A stretch of DNA of 64,000 bases from JAFAZI01 sp035501255 (GCA_035501255.1 DATJWM010000060.1:21714-85713), one strand, 5' to 3'. Counted from the first letter of the stretch, positions 8,683 to 17,292 are shown. Numbers and translations are program-made. The notes: a model not told the origin generated them from the letters alone.

Positions 8683-10017
8683 TCAACGGATGAATTCTGT
8701 CCGTGTTTGCCGCTCTCGGCCGCGTTCTGTGTTGGCTGTGATGTGTACCGGTCGTGCTGCTGCGAGTGACACGACGAGCAGTCCGAGTGGCAGCGTGTAG
8801 TGGTTGAAGTAGGTCTGCTTGTTGGCCACGTCGAGGGTCCACATGATGAGCGCGGCGCCGAGCGCGAGACCAGACGGCGTACGCGGTAGGCGGGTGAGCG
8901 CCAGCGCGTAGGCCCCGGCGAGTGCGACCAGCAAGAACCAGAACCCGACCAGGTGCCCGTGCCGGAGAAACAGGCTCGGCAGGTTCAGCGCTCGGGTCTG
9001 GACTCCCAGGTCGAGGTTGGCCGTGACCGCGTCGTGCCAAAGCGCATGCCCTCCGGCGATGATCCAGGGCGCGACGATCGCCGCCGCGAGGGCGGCGGCC
9101 GCGAGCGTCCGCCGCAAACCGAACGACGGCCAGACCGCGAACAACGGGAGCAGGACCGCGATGTGCTGCTTGCAAGCCAGTGCGAGTGCGAGGGCGATCA
9201 CGGCGTACCAGGGATGGCCTCGGTCCAGCGCCAGGACGGCGCCTGCCAGTGCGGCAACGAGGAGCGGTTCGGTCCACGACTGGTCGATGAGAAACGCCCA
9301 GTGCGGGGCGATAACGATGAGCGCCGCCAGCGCGGCGGGTGCCTTCGGCGCAAGGCGATAGGTGAGATACATCCCGACGAGTGCGGCCGTAGTGAGGCCG
9401 TACCGGACGTCGCCGAGGACCCACTTGAACGGGGCGAGCAGCACGGTGGTTGCGGGCAGGTAGGGGTAGACGTCCTGGAGTCCGTTGGAGTTCTGCCAAT
9501 GCTGGCGGTACATGTCCAAGCCGTGCAGGAGACCGCTACTGGATTGCTGGAGCAAGACCCAGACGTCGATCGCCGGCGCCGGCGCCGCCCGGATCACGAC
9601 CACCGCGGTGGTGAGCGCGAGCGCCGCGATTGTCGCGAGCGCCACCTTCTGCGCGACCGCGCCGGGAAACGCGAGGCTGGCCAGCGTGACGAGGGCGGTG
9701 GCAACGACGAGCGCTTTCACCGCCGTCTCGCCGTCGGCACTGATGTCCATGTACCGGCCCACGGGATGTGCGATCGCGGCGATCACCGCGACGGTGGCCG
9801 GCAGAGCGAGCATGAGTGGGGTCGGGACGGCCACGTCGGCGCCGGCCGCGACGACGGCCGCAACGATGGCGAGACCGAGGACCACGCAGATCAGGCTGAA
9901 CGAGGAGAACTCGCCTTCGTGGCGACTGTCACCGACCGCCAGGAGGCACCAGGCGACGAGCACGCCAATGGTCGCCAAGCCCGTGGTGTGCCGCTCCCGA
10001 GCGCCGGCTTCGCCCAT
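8683..10017 (-). CDS. polytopic membrane protein, DUF2029/GT87-like glycosyltransferase
   Basis: A 444-aa protein with about ten to twelve hydrophobic segments and short loops, resembling DUF2029/GT-C mannosyltransferases that transfer sugars from polyprenyl-phosphate donors on the outer face of the membrane. Supporting features are an acidic-aromatic first long loop (GLLHGLDMYRQHWQ, then VYPYLPATTVLLAPF), the family-like PYLP segment, and LACKQHIAVLLPLF in the middle. A catalytic residue cannot be assigned with confidence. ATG 10017 overlaps the purU TGA by one base (TGATG), indicating translational coupling. The acceptor is unknown. Confidence 0.7.
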   Translation of the reverse strand: MGEAGARERHTTGLATIGVLVAWCLLAVGDSRHEGEFSSFSLICVVLGLAIVAAVVAAGADVAVPTPLMLALPATVAVIAAIAHPVGRYMDISADGETAVKALVVATALVTLASLAFPGAVAQKVALATIAALALTTAVVVIRAAPAPAIDVWVLLQQSSSGLLHGLDMYRQHWQNSNGLQDVYPYLPATTVLLAPFKWVLGDVRYGLTTAALVGMYLTYRLAPKAPAALAALIVIAPHWAFLIDQSWTEPLLVAALAGAVLALDRGHPWYAVIALALALACKQHIAVLLPLFAVWPSFGLRRTLAAAALAAAIVAPWIIAGGHALWHDAVTANLDLGVQTRALNLPSLFLRHGHLVGFWFLLVALAGAYALALTRLPRTPSGLALGAALIMWTLDVANKQTYFNHYTLPLGLLVVSLAAARPVHITANTERGRERQTRTEFIR

Positions 10018-10862
10018 CAGGCGAAGACCACCGTGCGCCCGCCGTCGAGAAGCACCCGATGCTCGAGATGCCAGCGCACGGCTCGCGCGAGCGCGACGCT
10101 CTCAAGGTCGCGTCCGATCGTGGCAAGGTCGCTGGGTTCGTGCTGGTGCCCGACCCGGGCCGTCTCCTGCTCGATGATCGGTCCTTCGTCGAGATCGGCC
10201 GTGACGTAGTGCGCGGTGGCGCCGATCAGCTTGACCCCGTGCTCGAACGCCTGGTCGTAGGGCCGTCCGCCGCGAAAGCTCGGCAGGAAGGAGTGGTGGA
10301 TGTTGATGATTCGCCCGGGCATCGCGTCGCACAGCGTCGGGGTCAGCACCTGCATGTAGCGGGCGAGGACGACGAGCTCGGCCCCGGTCTGGTCGATCAG
10401 GTCGAGAATCTGCGCTTCTTGTGCGTCCCGGGTCTGGGGGGTGACGGGCAGATGGTGGAACGGCACCGAGTGCGCAGCGGCGAGGGGGGCGAGATCGGGA
10501 TGGTTGGCGGCGACCGCGGCGATCTCGCACGGCAGGGACCCGCTCTGCCAGCGATAGAGAAGGTCATTGAGGCAGTGACCTTGTTTGGACACCAACACCA
10601 CAACCGCCGGCCGATGGGAGCTGTCGTGAAGCTCCCAGTGCATCGAGAACTTTCCAGCCACCTGCGCGAACGCGGTCTGGAGGTCCTCGATCGCCACGGG
10701 CGAGCTGATGTGCATCCGCAGGAAGAAGCGAGTGCTGCGGGCGCTGCCGTATTGCTGGGAGTCGAGGATGTTGCACTCCCGCTCGGCCAGGAACCCCGAC
10801 ACCGCGTGCACGATTCCGGGACGGTCCGGGCACGAGAGGGTCAGCACGAGTTCGGAGGTCAC
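10017..10862 (-). CDS. purU: formyltetrahydrofolate deformylase
   Basis: Hydrolyses 10-formyl-THF to formate and THF, balancing one-carbon pools. The 281-aa protein has an N-terminal ACT domain (LTLSCPDRPGIVHAVSGFL) and a C-terminal formyltransferase-like domain. The catalytic pattern is visible as Asn-His in IINIHHSFLPSFRGGRPYDQAF and Asp in TADLDEGPIIEQE. Start is GTG 10862; AAAACT, a weak -10, ends six bases upstream on the minus strand, so a leaderless mRNA is possible. purN later in the window is the synthetic counterpart; this one is separated by its ACT domain and the HHSFLPSF signature. Confidence 0.95.
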   Translation of the reverse strand: MTSELVLTLSCPDRPGIVHAVSGFLAERECNILDSQQYGSARSTRFFLRMHISSPVAIEDLQTAFAQVAGKFSMHWELHDSSHRPAVVVLVSKQGHCLNDLLYRWQSGSLPCEIAAVAANHPDLAPLAAAHSVPFHHLPVTPQTRDAQEAQILDLIDQTGAELVVLARYMQVLTPTLCDAMPGRIINIHHSFLPSFRGGRPYDQAFEHGVKLIGATAHYVTADLDEGPIIEQETARVGHQHEPSDLATIGRDLESVALARAVRWHLEHRVLLDGGRTVVFA

Positions 10863-10914
10863 GGCGCGAGTTTTTCACGCTGGCTGCGTGACCGTGGGCG
10901 ATCTGCGCAGTCGA

Positions 10915-10951
10915 ACGGGTGAGGACCGGCTCGCGCTCGGTCCTCACCCGT
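10915..10951. terminator. strong hairpin between yceI and purU
   Basis: A 14-bp perfect stem (ACGGGTGAGGACCG, 10915-10928, with its complement at 10938-10951) closes a 9-base loop. It sits 40 bases downstream of the yceI stop on the minus strand and upstream of purU. There is no U-tract, as is common for actinobacterial intrinsic terminators. It most likely ends the yceI transcript. Confidence 0.7.
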
Positions 10952-10990
10952 CAGTGGTTGTCGATCAGTTGACCCGATCGTCGCCGGACC

Positions 10991-11551
10991 TCAAGCGCGC
11001 TTGACCGCCGCGAGGTCGAACTCGAGGGTGACGTTCTCGGAGATCAGCAGGCCGCCGGTACCGAGCGGCGCGTTGAAGCTCACGCCCCAGTCCGTGCGGT
11101 TGATCTTCGCCTTGCCCTCGAAGCCGACCCGGAAGTGACCCCACGGGTCCTGCGCAGCACCGGTTTTTTCGAACGTCACCGACACCGGCTTGGTGGTGTT
11201 CTTGATCGTCAGATCGCCATGCAGCACGAACTCGTCCTCACCGGTCTGCTCGGCGGAAGTGCTGACGAAGGTGATCGTCGGGTAGGTCTCGACCTCGAGG
11301 AAGTCGGAGTTGCGGACGTGGTCGTCGCGCTGGCTGTTGCCGGTCTCGATGCTCGTGGCGTCGATCTCCACCGTCGCGGTCGTGTTCGCCACGTTGTCCA
11401 GATCGAGGTGGACGGTCGCGGTGTAGCGACTGAACTGCCCGCGCACGGTAGTGACCATGGCGTGCTTGGCAGCGAAGCCGATCCGGCTGTGGGCGGCGTC
11501 GATGTCATAGTCGCCGGTGATGGGGGTGGTGGTGACGGTCGCGGTGGTCAT
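10991..11551 (-). CDS. YceI-like family protein
   Basis: A 186-aa protein with the YceI lipocalin-like beta-barrel signature: YDIDAAHSRIGFAAKHAMVTTVRGQF at the start, FLEVETYPTITFVSTSAE in the middle and NRTDWGVSFNAPLGTGGLLI near the end. YceI barrels bind isoprenoid or other amphipathic ligands. No signal peptide is evident, so this is the cytoplasmic type. Start ATG 11551 has GGAGG a few bases upstream. The divergent marR gene and palindromes in the shared 101-base intergenic region suggest that MarR controls it. Confidence 0.92.
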   Translation of the reverse strand: MTTATVTTTPITGDYDIDAAHSRIGFAAKHAMVTTVRGQFSRYTATVHLDLDNVANTTATVEIDATSIETGNSQRDDHVRNSDFLEVETYPTITFVSTSAEQTGEDEFVLHGDLTIKNTTKPVSVTFEKTGAAQDPWGHFRVGFEGKAKINRTDWGVSFNAPLGTGGLLISENVTLEFDLAAVKRA

Positions 11552-11563
11552 TTCCTTGCCTCC

Positions 11564-11610
11564 GGAATAGTTGTTACTGCAATAACCTACGTGGACCGTA
11601 CCACTATTCC
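11564..11610. promoter_or_regulatory. candidate MarR operators in the yceI/marR intergenic region
   Basis: Two symmetric elements lie between the divergent starts. GTTACTGCAATAAC (11573-11586) is a near-perfect 14-bp palindrome of the size MarR dimers bind. GGAATAGT (11564-11571) is inverted exactly as ACTATTCC (11603-11610), and this outer pair brackets the inner palindrome. The inner site sits close to the yceI start. Binding is inferred from position and symmetry. Confidence 0.5.
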
Positions 11611-11640
11611 TTGCGGATGCAAATACCTCTCGCGAACCTC

Positions 11641-11646
11641 TATCCT
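11641..11646 (+). promoter_or_regulatory. putative leaderless -10 box of the marR gene
   Basis: TATCCT ends six bases before ATG 11653. It lies about 30 bases downstream of the outer inverted-repeat arm at 11603-11610, so occupancy of that arm could affect this promoter too. Confidence 0.45.
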
Positions 11647-11652
11647 CGATGG

Positions 11653-12183
11653 ATGACGGTCACCGACGACTGCGCCCGGATGCCGCTCGACGAGGCGGAG
11701 ATGAGCGCGTGGCACGCCCTCATCCGCGCGCACAGCCGGGTCGTCCGTCGCCTGGAGGCCGAGCTGGAGGCCGAGCACGGCCTGACGCTTCCCGGGTATG
11801 AGGTCCTCGCCCACCTGTCGCAGGCCCCCGCCCAGCGGTTACGCATGAGCGACCTCGCCCGCCACGCCGTGCTGACCCCGAGCGGGCTGACACGATTGGT
11901 GGACAAGCTGGTCCGCGAGGGCTGGGTCGAGCGGGAGCGCTGTGGCGCTGACGCCCGAGTCGTCTACGCCTGCCTCACTCCCGGTGGGATGGCCAAGCTC
12001 GAGGCGGCGTACCCGACTCATCTCCGCGGCGTCCGCGAGCACTTTCTCGACTGGCTGACGCCCGAGCAGCAGGCGGCGCTGGCCGACGCGCTCGGTGGGC
12101 TCGCCGGCGCGCGCTGCCAGGAGATCCGCGCGGAGGAGCTCGCCGAGGAGGACATCGTGCCCAGTCAGGCTCGGCAGAGCTGA
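11653..12183 (+). CDS. MarR-family transcriptional regulator
   Basis: A 176-aa winged-helix regulator. A dimerisation helix (WHALIRAHSRVVRRLEAELEAEHGL) comes first, then LPGYEVLAHLSQAP, the recognition region MSDLARHAVLTPSGLTRLVDKLVREGWVERE and a wing with the usual RVVYACLTPGG. MarR proteins typically repress divergent genes and release DNA on binding phenolic or oxidative ligands. An in-frame ATG exists at 11617, but ATG 11653 fits the protein alignment and the TATCCT box six bases upstream. Divergent from yceI, which is the natural target. Its stop overlaps the start of the next gene. Confidence 0.9.
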   Translation: MTVTDDCARMPLDEAEMSAWHALIRAHSRVVRRLEAELEAEHGLTLPGYEVLAHLSQAPAQRLRMSDLARHAVLTPSGLTRLVDKLVREGWVERERCGADARVVYACLTPGGMAKLEAAYPTHLRGVREHFLDWLTPEQQAALADALGGLAGARCQEIRAEELAEEDIVPSQARQS

Positions 12184-12677
12184 ACGTCACCATCCGTCCG
12201 GCGCGGACCGATGACGTCCCCCTGATCCGCCGCCTCGTGGATTTCTACGCCGCCAAGGGGATCCTGCTCGACAAGCCGACGGTGACGCTCTACGAGGATG
12301 TGCAGGAGTTCGTCGTCGCGGAGCTCGACGGGGAGGCGGTCGGATGCGGCGCGCTGCACGTGCTGTGGGCGGACCTGGCCGAGGTGCGGACGGTGGCGGT
12401 GGACCCGCTGTGCAAGCAGAAGGGGATCGGTCACGCGATTTTGGAGACGCTGCTCGAGCGAGCCCGGGCGATCGGCGTACGGCGGGTCTTCTGCCTCACT
12501 TTCGAGGTCTCGTTCTTCGCGGCGCACGGGTTCAAGCGGTTCACCGCGACCGCCGTCGAGCCCGGGGTGTACGACGAGCTCCTGCGCTCCTACGACGAGG
12601 GGGTCGCGGAGTTTCTCGGCCTCGAACGGGTCAAACCGAACATCCTGGGAAATACCCGGATGCTGCTGGACCTCTGA
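12180..12677 (+). CDS. argA: amino-acid N-acetyltransferase, short GNAT type (ArgA-like)
   Basis: A GNAT-fold enzyme resembling the short actinobacterial N-acetylglutamate synthases that open arginine biosynthesis. Visible blocks are VTIRPARTDDVPLIRRLVD, ILLDKPTVTLYEDVQEFVVAE, the acetyl-CoA loop in VAVDPLCKQKGIGHAILETLLERA, and VSFFAAHGFKRF. An internal GTG at 12237 would remove the first beta strand. Aligning the domain start requires initiation near 12180, where the only candidate is CTG, overlapping the marR stop as CTGA. No ATG, GTG or TTG lies in frame between there and 12237. The 165-aa length assumes that CTG start. No other arg gene is nearby, so the pathway call rests on family resemblance. 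Confidence 0.75.
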   Translation: MNVTIRPARTDDVPLIRRLVDFYAAKGILLDKPTVTLYEDVQEFVVAELDGEAVGCGALHVLWADLAEVRTVAVDPLCKQKGIGHAILETLLERARAIGVRRVFCLTFEVSFFAAHGFKRFTATAVEPGVYDELLRSYDEGVAEFLGLERVKPNILGNTRMLLDL

Positions 12678-12690
12678 CCGCTGGCCATAA

Positions 12691-12763
12691 CGGCGTCACG
12701 CCGTGTGGCCTGGGGCGCTATGGCGTCACGCCGTTACGGCTGGGGCAGAACGGCGTCACGCCG
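12691..12763. repeat. three hairpin-forming repeats at an exact 30-bp period
   Basis: The element (C/T)GGCGTCACGCCG occurs at 12691, 12721 and 12751. Each copy can fold as CGGCG-TCA-CGCCG. The linkers are related (TGGCCTGGGGC and TACGGCTGGGGC). The third copy supplies the last codons and stop of the minus-strand PIG-L gene. The array fills the gap between the convergent argA-like and PIG-L genes, so a bidirectional terminator role is plausible. Confidence 0.8.
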
Positions 12764-13466
12764 TTTCCATCACCCAGAAGGCCTCGGCGAAGCGACCAGG
12801 TTCCCAGCCAGCGGCCGCCGCGTTGCCGCCGAGCCAACCGGCGAGCAGTTCGTGCAGCTTCCCGGGATCGGTGATCTGGCTCTTGTGCTCGAGTAGCGCG
12901 GCCTTCTTGCGCTCGAACTGGGCGGTGACGTCGACGTAGTGGTTGACCCGTTCGGAGGCGATGATCCAGGTCTCGGCCACCGCCCATGCCTCAACATCGC
13001 CGAGGGATTCGGCAAATGCGAATGGGTTGCGGGCATCGGGATACATCGCGTCGAGCGTGGCCGCGCCGGCCGCCCGGTGGTCCGGATGTGATGCCGGAAG
13101 CCGAGACCAGTGGCGTTCCGGCGACTGCGCCACGAGCCGCTGGGGCCGGACGTCGCGGATGATCCGGGCGAGGTCCCGCCGCAGGTCGAGTGTGGCCTCC
13201 ACACGCCCGTCGGGGTATCCGAGGAACCGTACGTCGCCGACCCCGTTGACCTTCGCGGCCGCCCGTTGCTCGGCTTCGCGAATCCCGGCGATGGCGCTGC
13301 GCGGAACGTCGGGGTCGAATCCGCCCGCATCGCCGCTGGTCACGACGCAGTAAACGACCTCGATGCCCGCGTCGGTCCAGGTGGCGACCGTGCCGCCGAG
13401 GCCGAAGTCGACGTCGTCCGGGTGCGCCATGACACACAGGGCGCGCTCGACCTCGGCGTCATCCAT
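12756..13466 (-). CDS. PIG-L (LmbE-like) family zinc deacetylase
   Basis: A 236-aa zinc-dependent N-deacetylase. The metal site is visible as CVMAHPDDVDFGLGG near the N-terminus and the distal ASHPDHRAAG histidines. GIREAEQRAAAKVNGV and FLGYPDGRVEATLDLRRDL are typical of the family, which includes the mycothiol enzymes MshB and Mca and antibiotic or GlcNAc deacetylases. Exact substrate is not determined. ATG 13466 is chosen; GTG 13469 directly precedes it and TAGTGT lies seven bases before that GTG, suggesting a leaderless message. The stop codon falls inside the 30-bp repeat array. Divergent from pcrA. Confidence 0.88.
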   Translation of the reverse strand: MDDAEVERALCVMAHPDDVDFGLGGTVATWTDAGIEVVYCVVTSGDAGGFDPDVPRSAIAGIREAEQRAAAKVNGVGDVRFLGYPDGRVEATLDLRRDLARIIRDVRPQRLVAQSPERHWSRLPASHPDHRAAGAATLDAMYPDARNPFAFAESLGDVEAWAVAETWIIASERVNHYVDVTAQFERKKAALLEHKSQITDPGKLHELLAGWLGGNAAAAGWEPGRFAEAFWVMETA

Positions 13467-13519
13467 CACGGCATCGACACTAGTGCGGCCTATCCGCACG
13501 TACGCTGACGAGCGCGCCC

Positions 13520-15781
13520 ATGACACTCTTCGACGACCGCTCCGATCCCGTCGCGACCGACGCGTTGCCCCCGCGATCGTCCACGCGGATCGACCCGCAG
13601 ACCCTTCTCGAAGGGCTCAACCCTCAGCAGCGCGAGGCGGTGATCCACGCCGGACCGCCTCTGCTGATCGTCGCGGGTGCCGGATCCGGCAAGACGAGGG
13701 TCCTCGCCCACCGGATCGCGTGGCTGCTGGGCGAGCGCGGGGTTGCGCCCGGCGAGGTGCTCGCGATCACGTTCACCAACAAGGCCGCCGGCGAGATGAA
13801 GGAGCGGGTGGCTGCACTCGTCGGCAACCGGGCGCGGCTGATGTGGGTCTCGACCTTCCACTCCGCCTGCGTCCGGATCCTGCGCGCGCAAGCCAAGCGG
13901 CTGGGGTTCACCTCGACCTTTTCGATCTACGACGCCGACGACTCGCGCCGGCTCATGGCCTCGGTCTGCCGGGATCTCGACGTTGACCCCAAACGCTTGT
14001 CGGCTCGGTCGGTCAGCGCGCAGGTGTCCAACCTCAAAAACGAGCTGATCGACTTCGAGACCGCCAAGAACAAGGCTGACAACCACCTCGAACGGATGGT
14101 CGCCGACGCCTACGGGCTCTACCAGGACCGGCTGCGCCGCGCCAACGCGCTCGACTTCGACGACCTGATCATGACCACCGTGTCGCTGCTGCAGCTCTTT
14201 CCCGACGTTGCCGAGCACTACCGCCGCCGATTCCGGCACGTGCTCGTCGACGAATACCAGGACACGAACCACGCCCAGTACGTCCTCATCCGCGAGCTGG
14301 TCGGCACCGGTTCGGACGCGGGCGAGCTGTGCGTCGTCGGGGACGCGGACCAGTCGGTCTATGCGTTTCGCGGTGCAACGATCCGCAACATCCTCGCGTT
14401 CGAAGAGGATTTTCCGGATGCGAAGGTCGTCCTGCTCGAGCAGAACTACCGCTCGACGCAGACCATCCTGAGCACGGCCAACGCGGTCATCGCGCGCAAC
14501 CCCAACCGCAAGCCCAAGCGGCTGTGGTCGGAGGCGGGCGACGGTGAACGGATCCGCGGTTACGTCGCCGACAACGAGCACGACGAAGCCGCCTGGGTCG
14601 CCGGCGAGATCGACCGGCTCGCGGACGAGGAGGGGGTGCGGCCCTGCGACGTTGCCGTGTTCTACCGCACCAATGCTCAGAGCCGGGTGTTCGAGGAGGT
14701 CTTCATCCGCGTCGGCCTGCCGTACAAGGTGGTGGGTGGCGTCCGCTTCTACGAGCGGCGCGAGATTCGCGACGCGATCGCCTACCTGCGCGCCGTGGTC
14801 AACCCCGCCGACACCGTGTCGGTACGACGCATCCTCAACGTGCCCAAGCGCGGCATCGGCGACACCACCGAGTCGGCGATCGCGACCCTCGCCGAGCGGG
14901 ACCGGATCTCCTTCGCCGAAGCTCTTCACCGGAGCGACGAGGTGAATCTCGCGACCCGGTCGCGCAGCGCGGTGGAAGGCTTCGTCACCCTCCTCGACGC
15001 GTTGACCGCGATGGCCGAGGCGGCGCCGGGCGATGTGCTCGAAGCGGTGCTCGACCGAAGCGGCTATCTCGCGGAGCTTCGAGCCAGCGCCGACCCACAG
15101 GACGAGGGCCGGCTGGAGAACCTCGAGGAGTTCGTGTCGGTGGCCCGCGAGTTCGAGCAGAACCACCCGGAGGGCACGCTCAACGACTTCCTCGAGCAGG
15201 TCGCGCTGATCGCGGACGCCGACCAGGTGCCGAGCCCGGACGGGTCCGATGGGGTGGTCACGCTCATGACCCTGCACACGGCGAAGGGGCTCGAGTTCCC
15301 GGTCGTCTTCCTCACCGGGATGGAGGACGGCGTTTTCCCGCACATGCGGTCGATGAGCAACGCCGCCGAGCTCGAGGAGGAGCGCCGGCTCGCCTACGTC
15401 GGGATCACCCGAGCCGAGAGGCGCCTCTACCTCAGTCGCGCCAACGTGCGCTCCGCGTGGGGGGCGCCGTCGTACAACCCGCCGTCACGGTTTCTCGATG
15501 ATGTGCCTGCGGAGCTCGTCGAGTGGAGCGGATCGACTCAGGTGTCAGCGTCGGAGGCGGCCATCACTCGGGCCAACCGCCGCGGGGCCTCGGCCGGCGT
15601 GGGATTGCGACCAATTCCGGCCCTCGCCGTCGGAGACCGGGTGACGCACGACGCGTTCGGCATGGGTCAGGTCGTCGCGTTGCGCGGCGTGGATTCCTCG
15701 GCAGAGGCCGACGTGTACTTCGGCGACGAGGTCGGTACCAAGCGCCTGCTGCTGCGCTACGCCCCGATCGTCAAGCTCTGA
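13520..15781 (+). CDS. pcrA: ATP-dependent DNA helicase PcrA/UvrD
   Basis: A 753-aa superfamily 1A 3'-5' helicase for nucleotide excision repair, mismatch processing and clearing proteins from DNA. Motifs in order: Q-motif LNPQQREAV, Walker A VAGAGSGKTRVL (near 50-60), FTNKAAGEM, Walker B LVDEYQDTN (near 250), GDADQSVYAFRGA, LEQNYRST, then motif V/VI VTLMTLHTAKGLEFPVVF and RLAYVGITRAERRLYL. The C-terminal Tudor-like tail VGDRVTHDAFGMGQVVALRG is intact. The PcrA/UvrD group fits better than the AdnAB or UvrD2 types because no extra domains are present. ATG 13520 lies just downstream of TACGCT (13501-13506), giving a very short leader. Confidence 0.95.
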   Translation: MTLFDDRSDPVATDALPPRSSTRIDPQTLLEGLNPQQREAVIHAGPPLLIVAGAGSGKTRVLAHRIAWLLGERGVAPGEVLAITFTNKAAGEMKERVAALVGNRARLMWVSTFHSACVRILRAQAKRLGFTSTFSIYDADDSRRLMASVCRDLDVDPKRLSARSVSAQVSNLKNELIDFETAKNKADNHLERMVADAYGLYQDRLRRANALDFDDLIMTTVSLLQLFPDVAEHYRRRFRHVLVDEYQDTNHAQYVLIRELVGTGSDAGELCVVGDADQSVYAFRGATIRNILAFEEDFPDAKVVLLEQNYRSTQTILSTANAVIARNPNRKPKRLWSEAGDGERIRGYVADNEHDEAAWVAGEIDRLADEEGVRPCDVAVFYRTNAQSRVFEEVFIRVGLPYKVVGGVRFYERREIRDAIAYLRAVVNPADTVSVRRILNVPKRGIGDTTESAIATLAERDRISFAEALHRSDEVNLATRSRSAVEGFVTLLDALTAMAEAAPGDVLEAVLDRSGYLAELRASADPQDEGRLENLEEFVSVAREFEQNHPEGTLNDFLEQVALIADADQVPSPDGSDGVVTLMTLHTAKGLEFPVVFLTGMEDGVFPHMRSMSNAAELEEERRLAYVGITRAERRLYLSRANVRSAWGAPSYNPPSRFLDDVPAELVEWSGSTQVSASEAAITRANRRGASAGVGLRPIPALAVGDRVTHDAFGMGQVVALRGVDSSAEADVYFGDEVGTKRLLLRYAPIVKL

Positions 15782-15885
15782 GCCCCGTCGAACCGGCAAC
15801 ACGCATCGCCGCTCCTGAACGACCTCTCAGGATTGCGACGTGTACTGGATAGGCTGGCGATCCGACCGATCGGGAAGGGAATGTG

Positions 15886-16362
15886 ATGTCTGACGCCTCT
15901 GACGTCAGACCCAACGTGCGCTGGGCATGGCCGGTCACCCTTCCGATCTGCGTGCTCGGTCTTGCCGACGCGGTGTACCTCACGATCGCGCACTACAACA
16001 CGCACGTGACGCTGGCCTGTTCCGATACCGGCCACGTCAACTGCCTGAAGGTCACCACCAGCTCGCAGTCGGAGATTTTCGGCCACATCCCGGTGGCCTT
16101 GACCGGACTCATCTATTACGTCGTCATGTTCGCCTTGTGTACGCCGTGGGCGTGGAACGCCCGCAACGAGTGGATCCACCGCGCCCGACTGGCCGGCGCG
16201 TTCGCCGGGATGGGCATGGTCGTCTACCTCGTCTTCGTGGAGGCGGTGCAGCTCAAGGCGATCTGCCTGTACTGCACGGGCGTGCACATCCTGACCTTCC
16301 TGCTGTTCCTGGCCATCCTCGCGGCGTACCTGTTGCGCCCGATCGACGTGAGCAAGAGCTGA
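15886..16362 (+). CDS. vitamin K epoxide reductase (VKOR) family protein
   Basis: A 158-aa inner-membrane oxidoreductase that in many actinobacteria plays the role of DsbB, passing electrons from exported thioredoxin-like proteins to quinone. Four to five helices are visible. The redox cysteines are present: loop pair Cys45 and Cys53 (LACSDTGHVNCLKV) and quinone-proximal Cys127 and Cys130 (AICLYCTGVH). Start ATG 15886 follows GGAAGGGA (15873-15880); GTG 15883 is an alternative. The stop is seven bases before the first of three DUF929 thioredoxin-like genes, which are the obvious partners. Confidence 0.93.
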   Translation: MSDASDVRPNVRWAWPVTLPICVLGLADAVYLTIAHYNTHVTLACSDTGHVNCLKVTTSSQSEIFGHIPVALTGLIYYVVMFALCTPWAWNARNEWIHRARLAGAFAGMGMVVYLVFVEAVQLKAICLYCTGVHILTFLLFLAILAAYLLRPIDVSKS

Positions 16363-16369
16363 GGCTGCG

Positions 16370-17269
16370 GTGGGACGAGAGACGAACAAGAGCCGCCGCC
16401 AGGCGAGCGCCGCGAGCGCGCGGGAGAAGGCCGCAGCCGCGCGGGCCGTGCAGGCGCAGTCCGAACGCCGCCGCCGGGCGATCGTGATCCTGTCGAGCGT
16501 GCTCGTGCTCGCCGTCGTCGCAGCGGCGATCGCCGCGATCGCGATCAACAGCAAGTCCGCGCCCCAGCAGAACATCCGCGCCGTTGCGCCGGCGAGCGTG
16601 GTGTCCGACGTCTCCAGCGTGCCCACCGCGACGCTTGACGCGATCGGGCCGGGGGACACGAGTGCCGCGAGCGGGCCCCGCCCGGTGACCGGGACGTTCA
16701 TGACCAGTGGGGGCAAGCCGGAGCTGTTGTTCATCGGCGCGGAGTTCTGCCCGTACTGTGCAGCGGAGCGGTGGTCGATGGCGGTCGCGCTGTCCCGATT
16801 CGGCACCCTGTCCGGCGTGAAGCTGACCAAGTCGTCCTCGACCGACGTTGACCCCAACACCGCCACGCTGGACTTCCTCGACTCGACGTACTCCAGCAAG
16901 TACCTCACCTTCACCCCGGTCGAGGCCCAGGACCGCAATCGCAAGATCCTCGAAAAGCCGACCACGGAGCAGGCCGCGCTCTGGCTGCACTACGCCGGCC
17001 AGCAGAGCTACCCCTTCCTCGACTTCGCCAACCGGTACGTCGTCACGAGCCCCACCTTCGACCCGGCGGTCCTCAAGGGCCTCACCCAGCAGCAGATCGC
17101 CTCTCGCCTTGCCGACCCCAACGACTCGGTGGCGAAAGCGGTCGACGGTTCCGCGAACGAGCTGACCGCCGCGATCTGCGGCACCACCGGCAACCAACCG
17201 GCCAAGGTGTGCACCGACCCGGCGATCACCGCGATCAAGGCGAAACTTGATGCTGCCGCGACGGGCTGA
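16370..17269 (+). CDS. membrane-anchored thioredoxin-like protein, DUF929 family (paralogue 1)
   Basis: A 299-aa protein with a basic, Ala-rich N-terminus (MGRETNKSRRQA), one membrane anchor (~37-60), a flexible linker and an extracytoplasmic DUF929 domain. The active-site-like EFCPYCAAERW puts the CxxC at Cys127-Cys130; another Cys pair occurs late (AAICGTTG and AKVCTDP). The arrangement suggests a surface thiol-disulfide oxidoreductase. Start GTG 16370. It is tandem with two paralogues and follows VKOR by seven bases, so it is probably reoxidised by that protein. The family has no assigned substrate. Confidence 0.85.
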   Translation: MGRETNKSRRQASAASAREKAAAARAVQAQSERRRRAIVILSSVLVLAVVAAAIAAIAINSKSAPQQNIRAVAPASVVSDVSSVPTATLDAIGPGDTSAASGPRPVTGTFMTSGGKPELLFIGAEFCPYCAAERWSMAVALSRFGTLSGVKLTKSSSTDVDPNTATLDFLDSTYSSKYLTFTPVEAQDRNRKILEKPTTEQAALWLHYAGQQSYPFLDFANRYVVTSPTFDPAVLKGLTQQQIASRLADPNDSVAKAVDGSANELTAAICGTTGNQPAKVCTDPAITAIKAKLDAAATG

Positions 17270-17292
17270 GACGACGAGGGGCTGAGTCACCG

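Noticed and set aside
12691..12763. CRISPR array
   Set aside because: Only three units; the linkers are similar to each other rather than unique spacers, and there are no cas genes.
13490..15343. 617-codon minus-strand frame opposite pcrA
   Set aside because: Antisense shadow of a clear helicase gene, with no domain signature.
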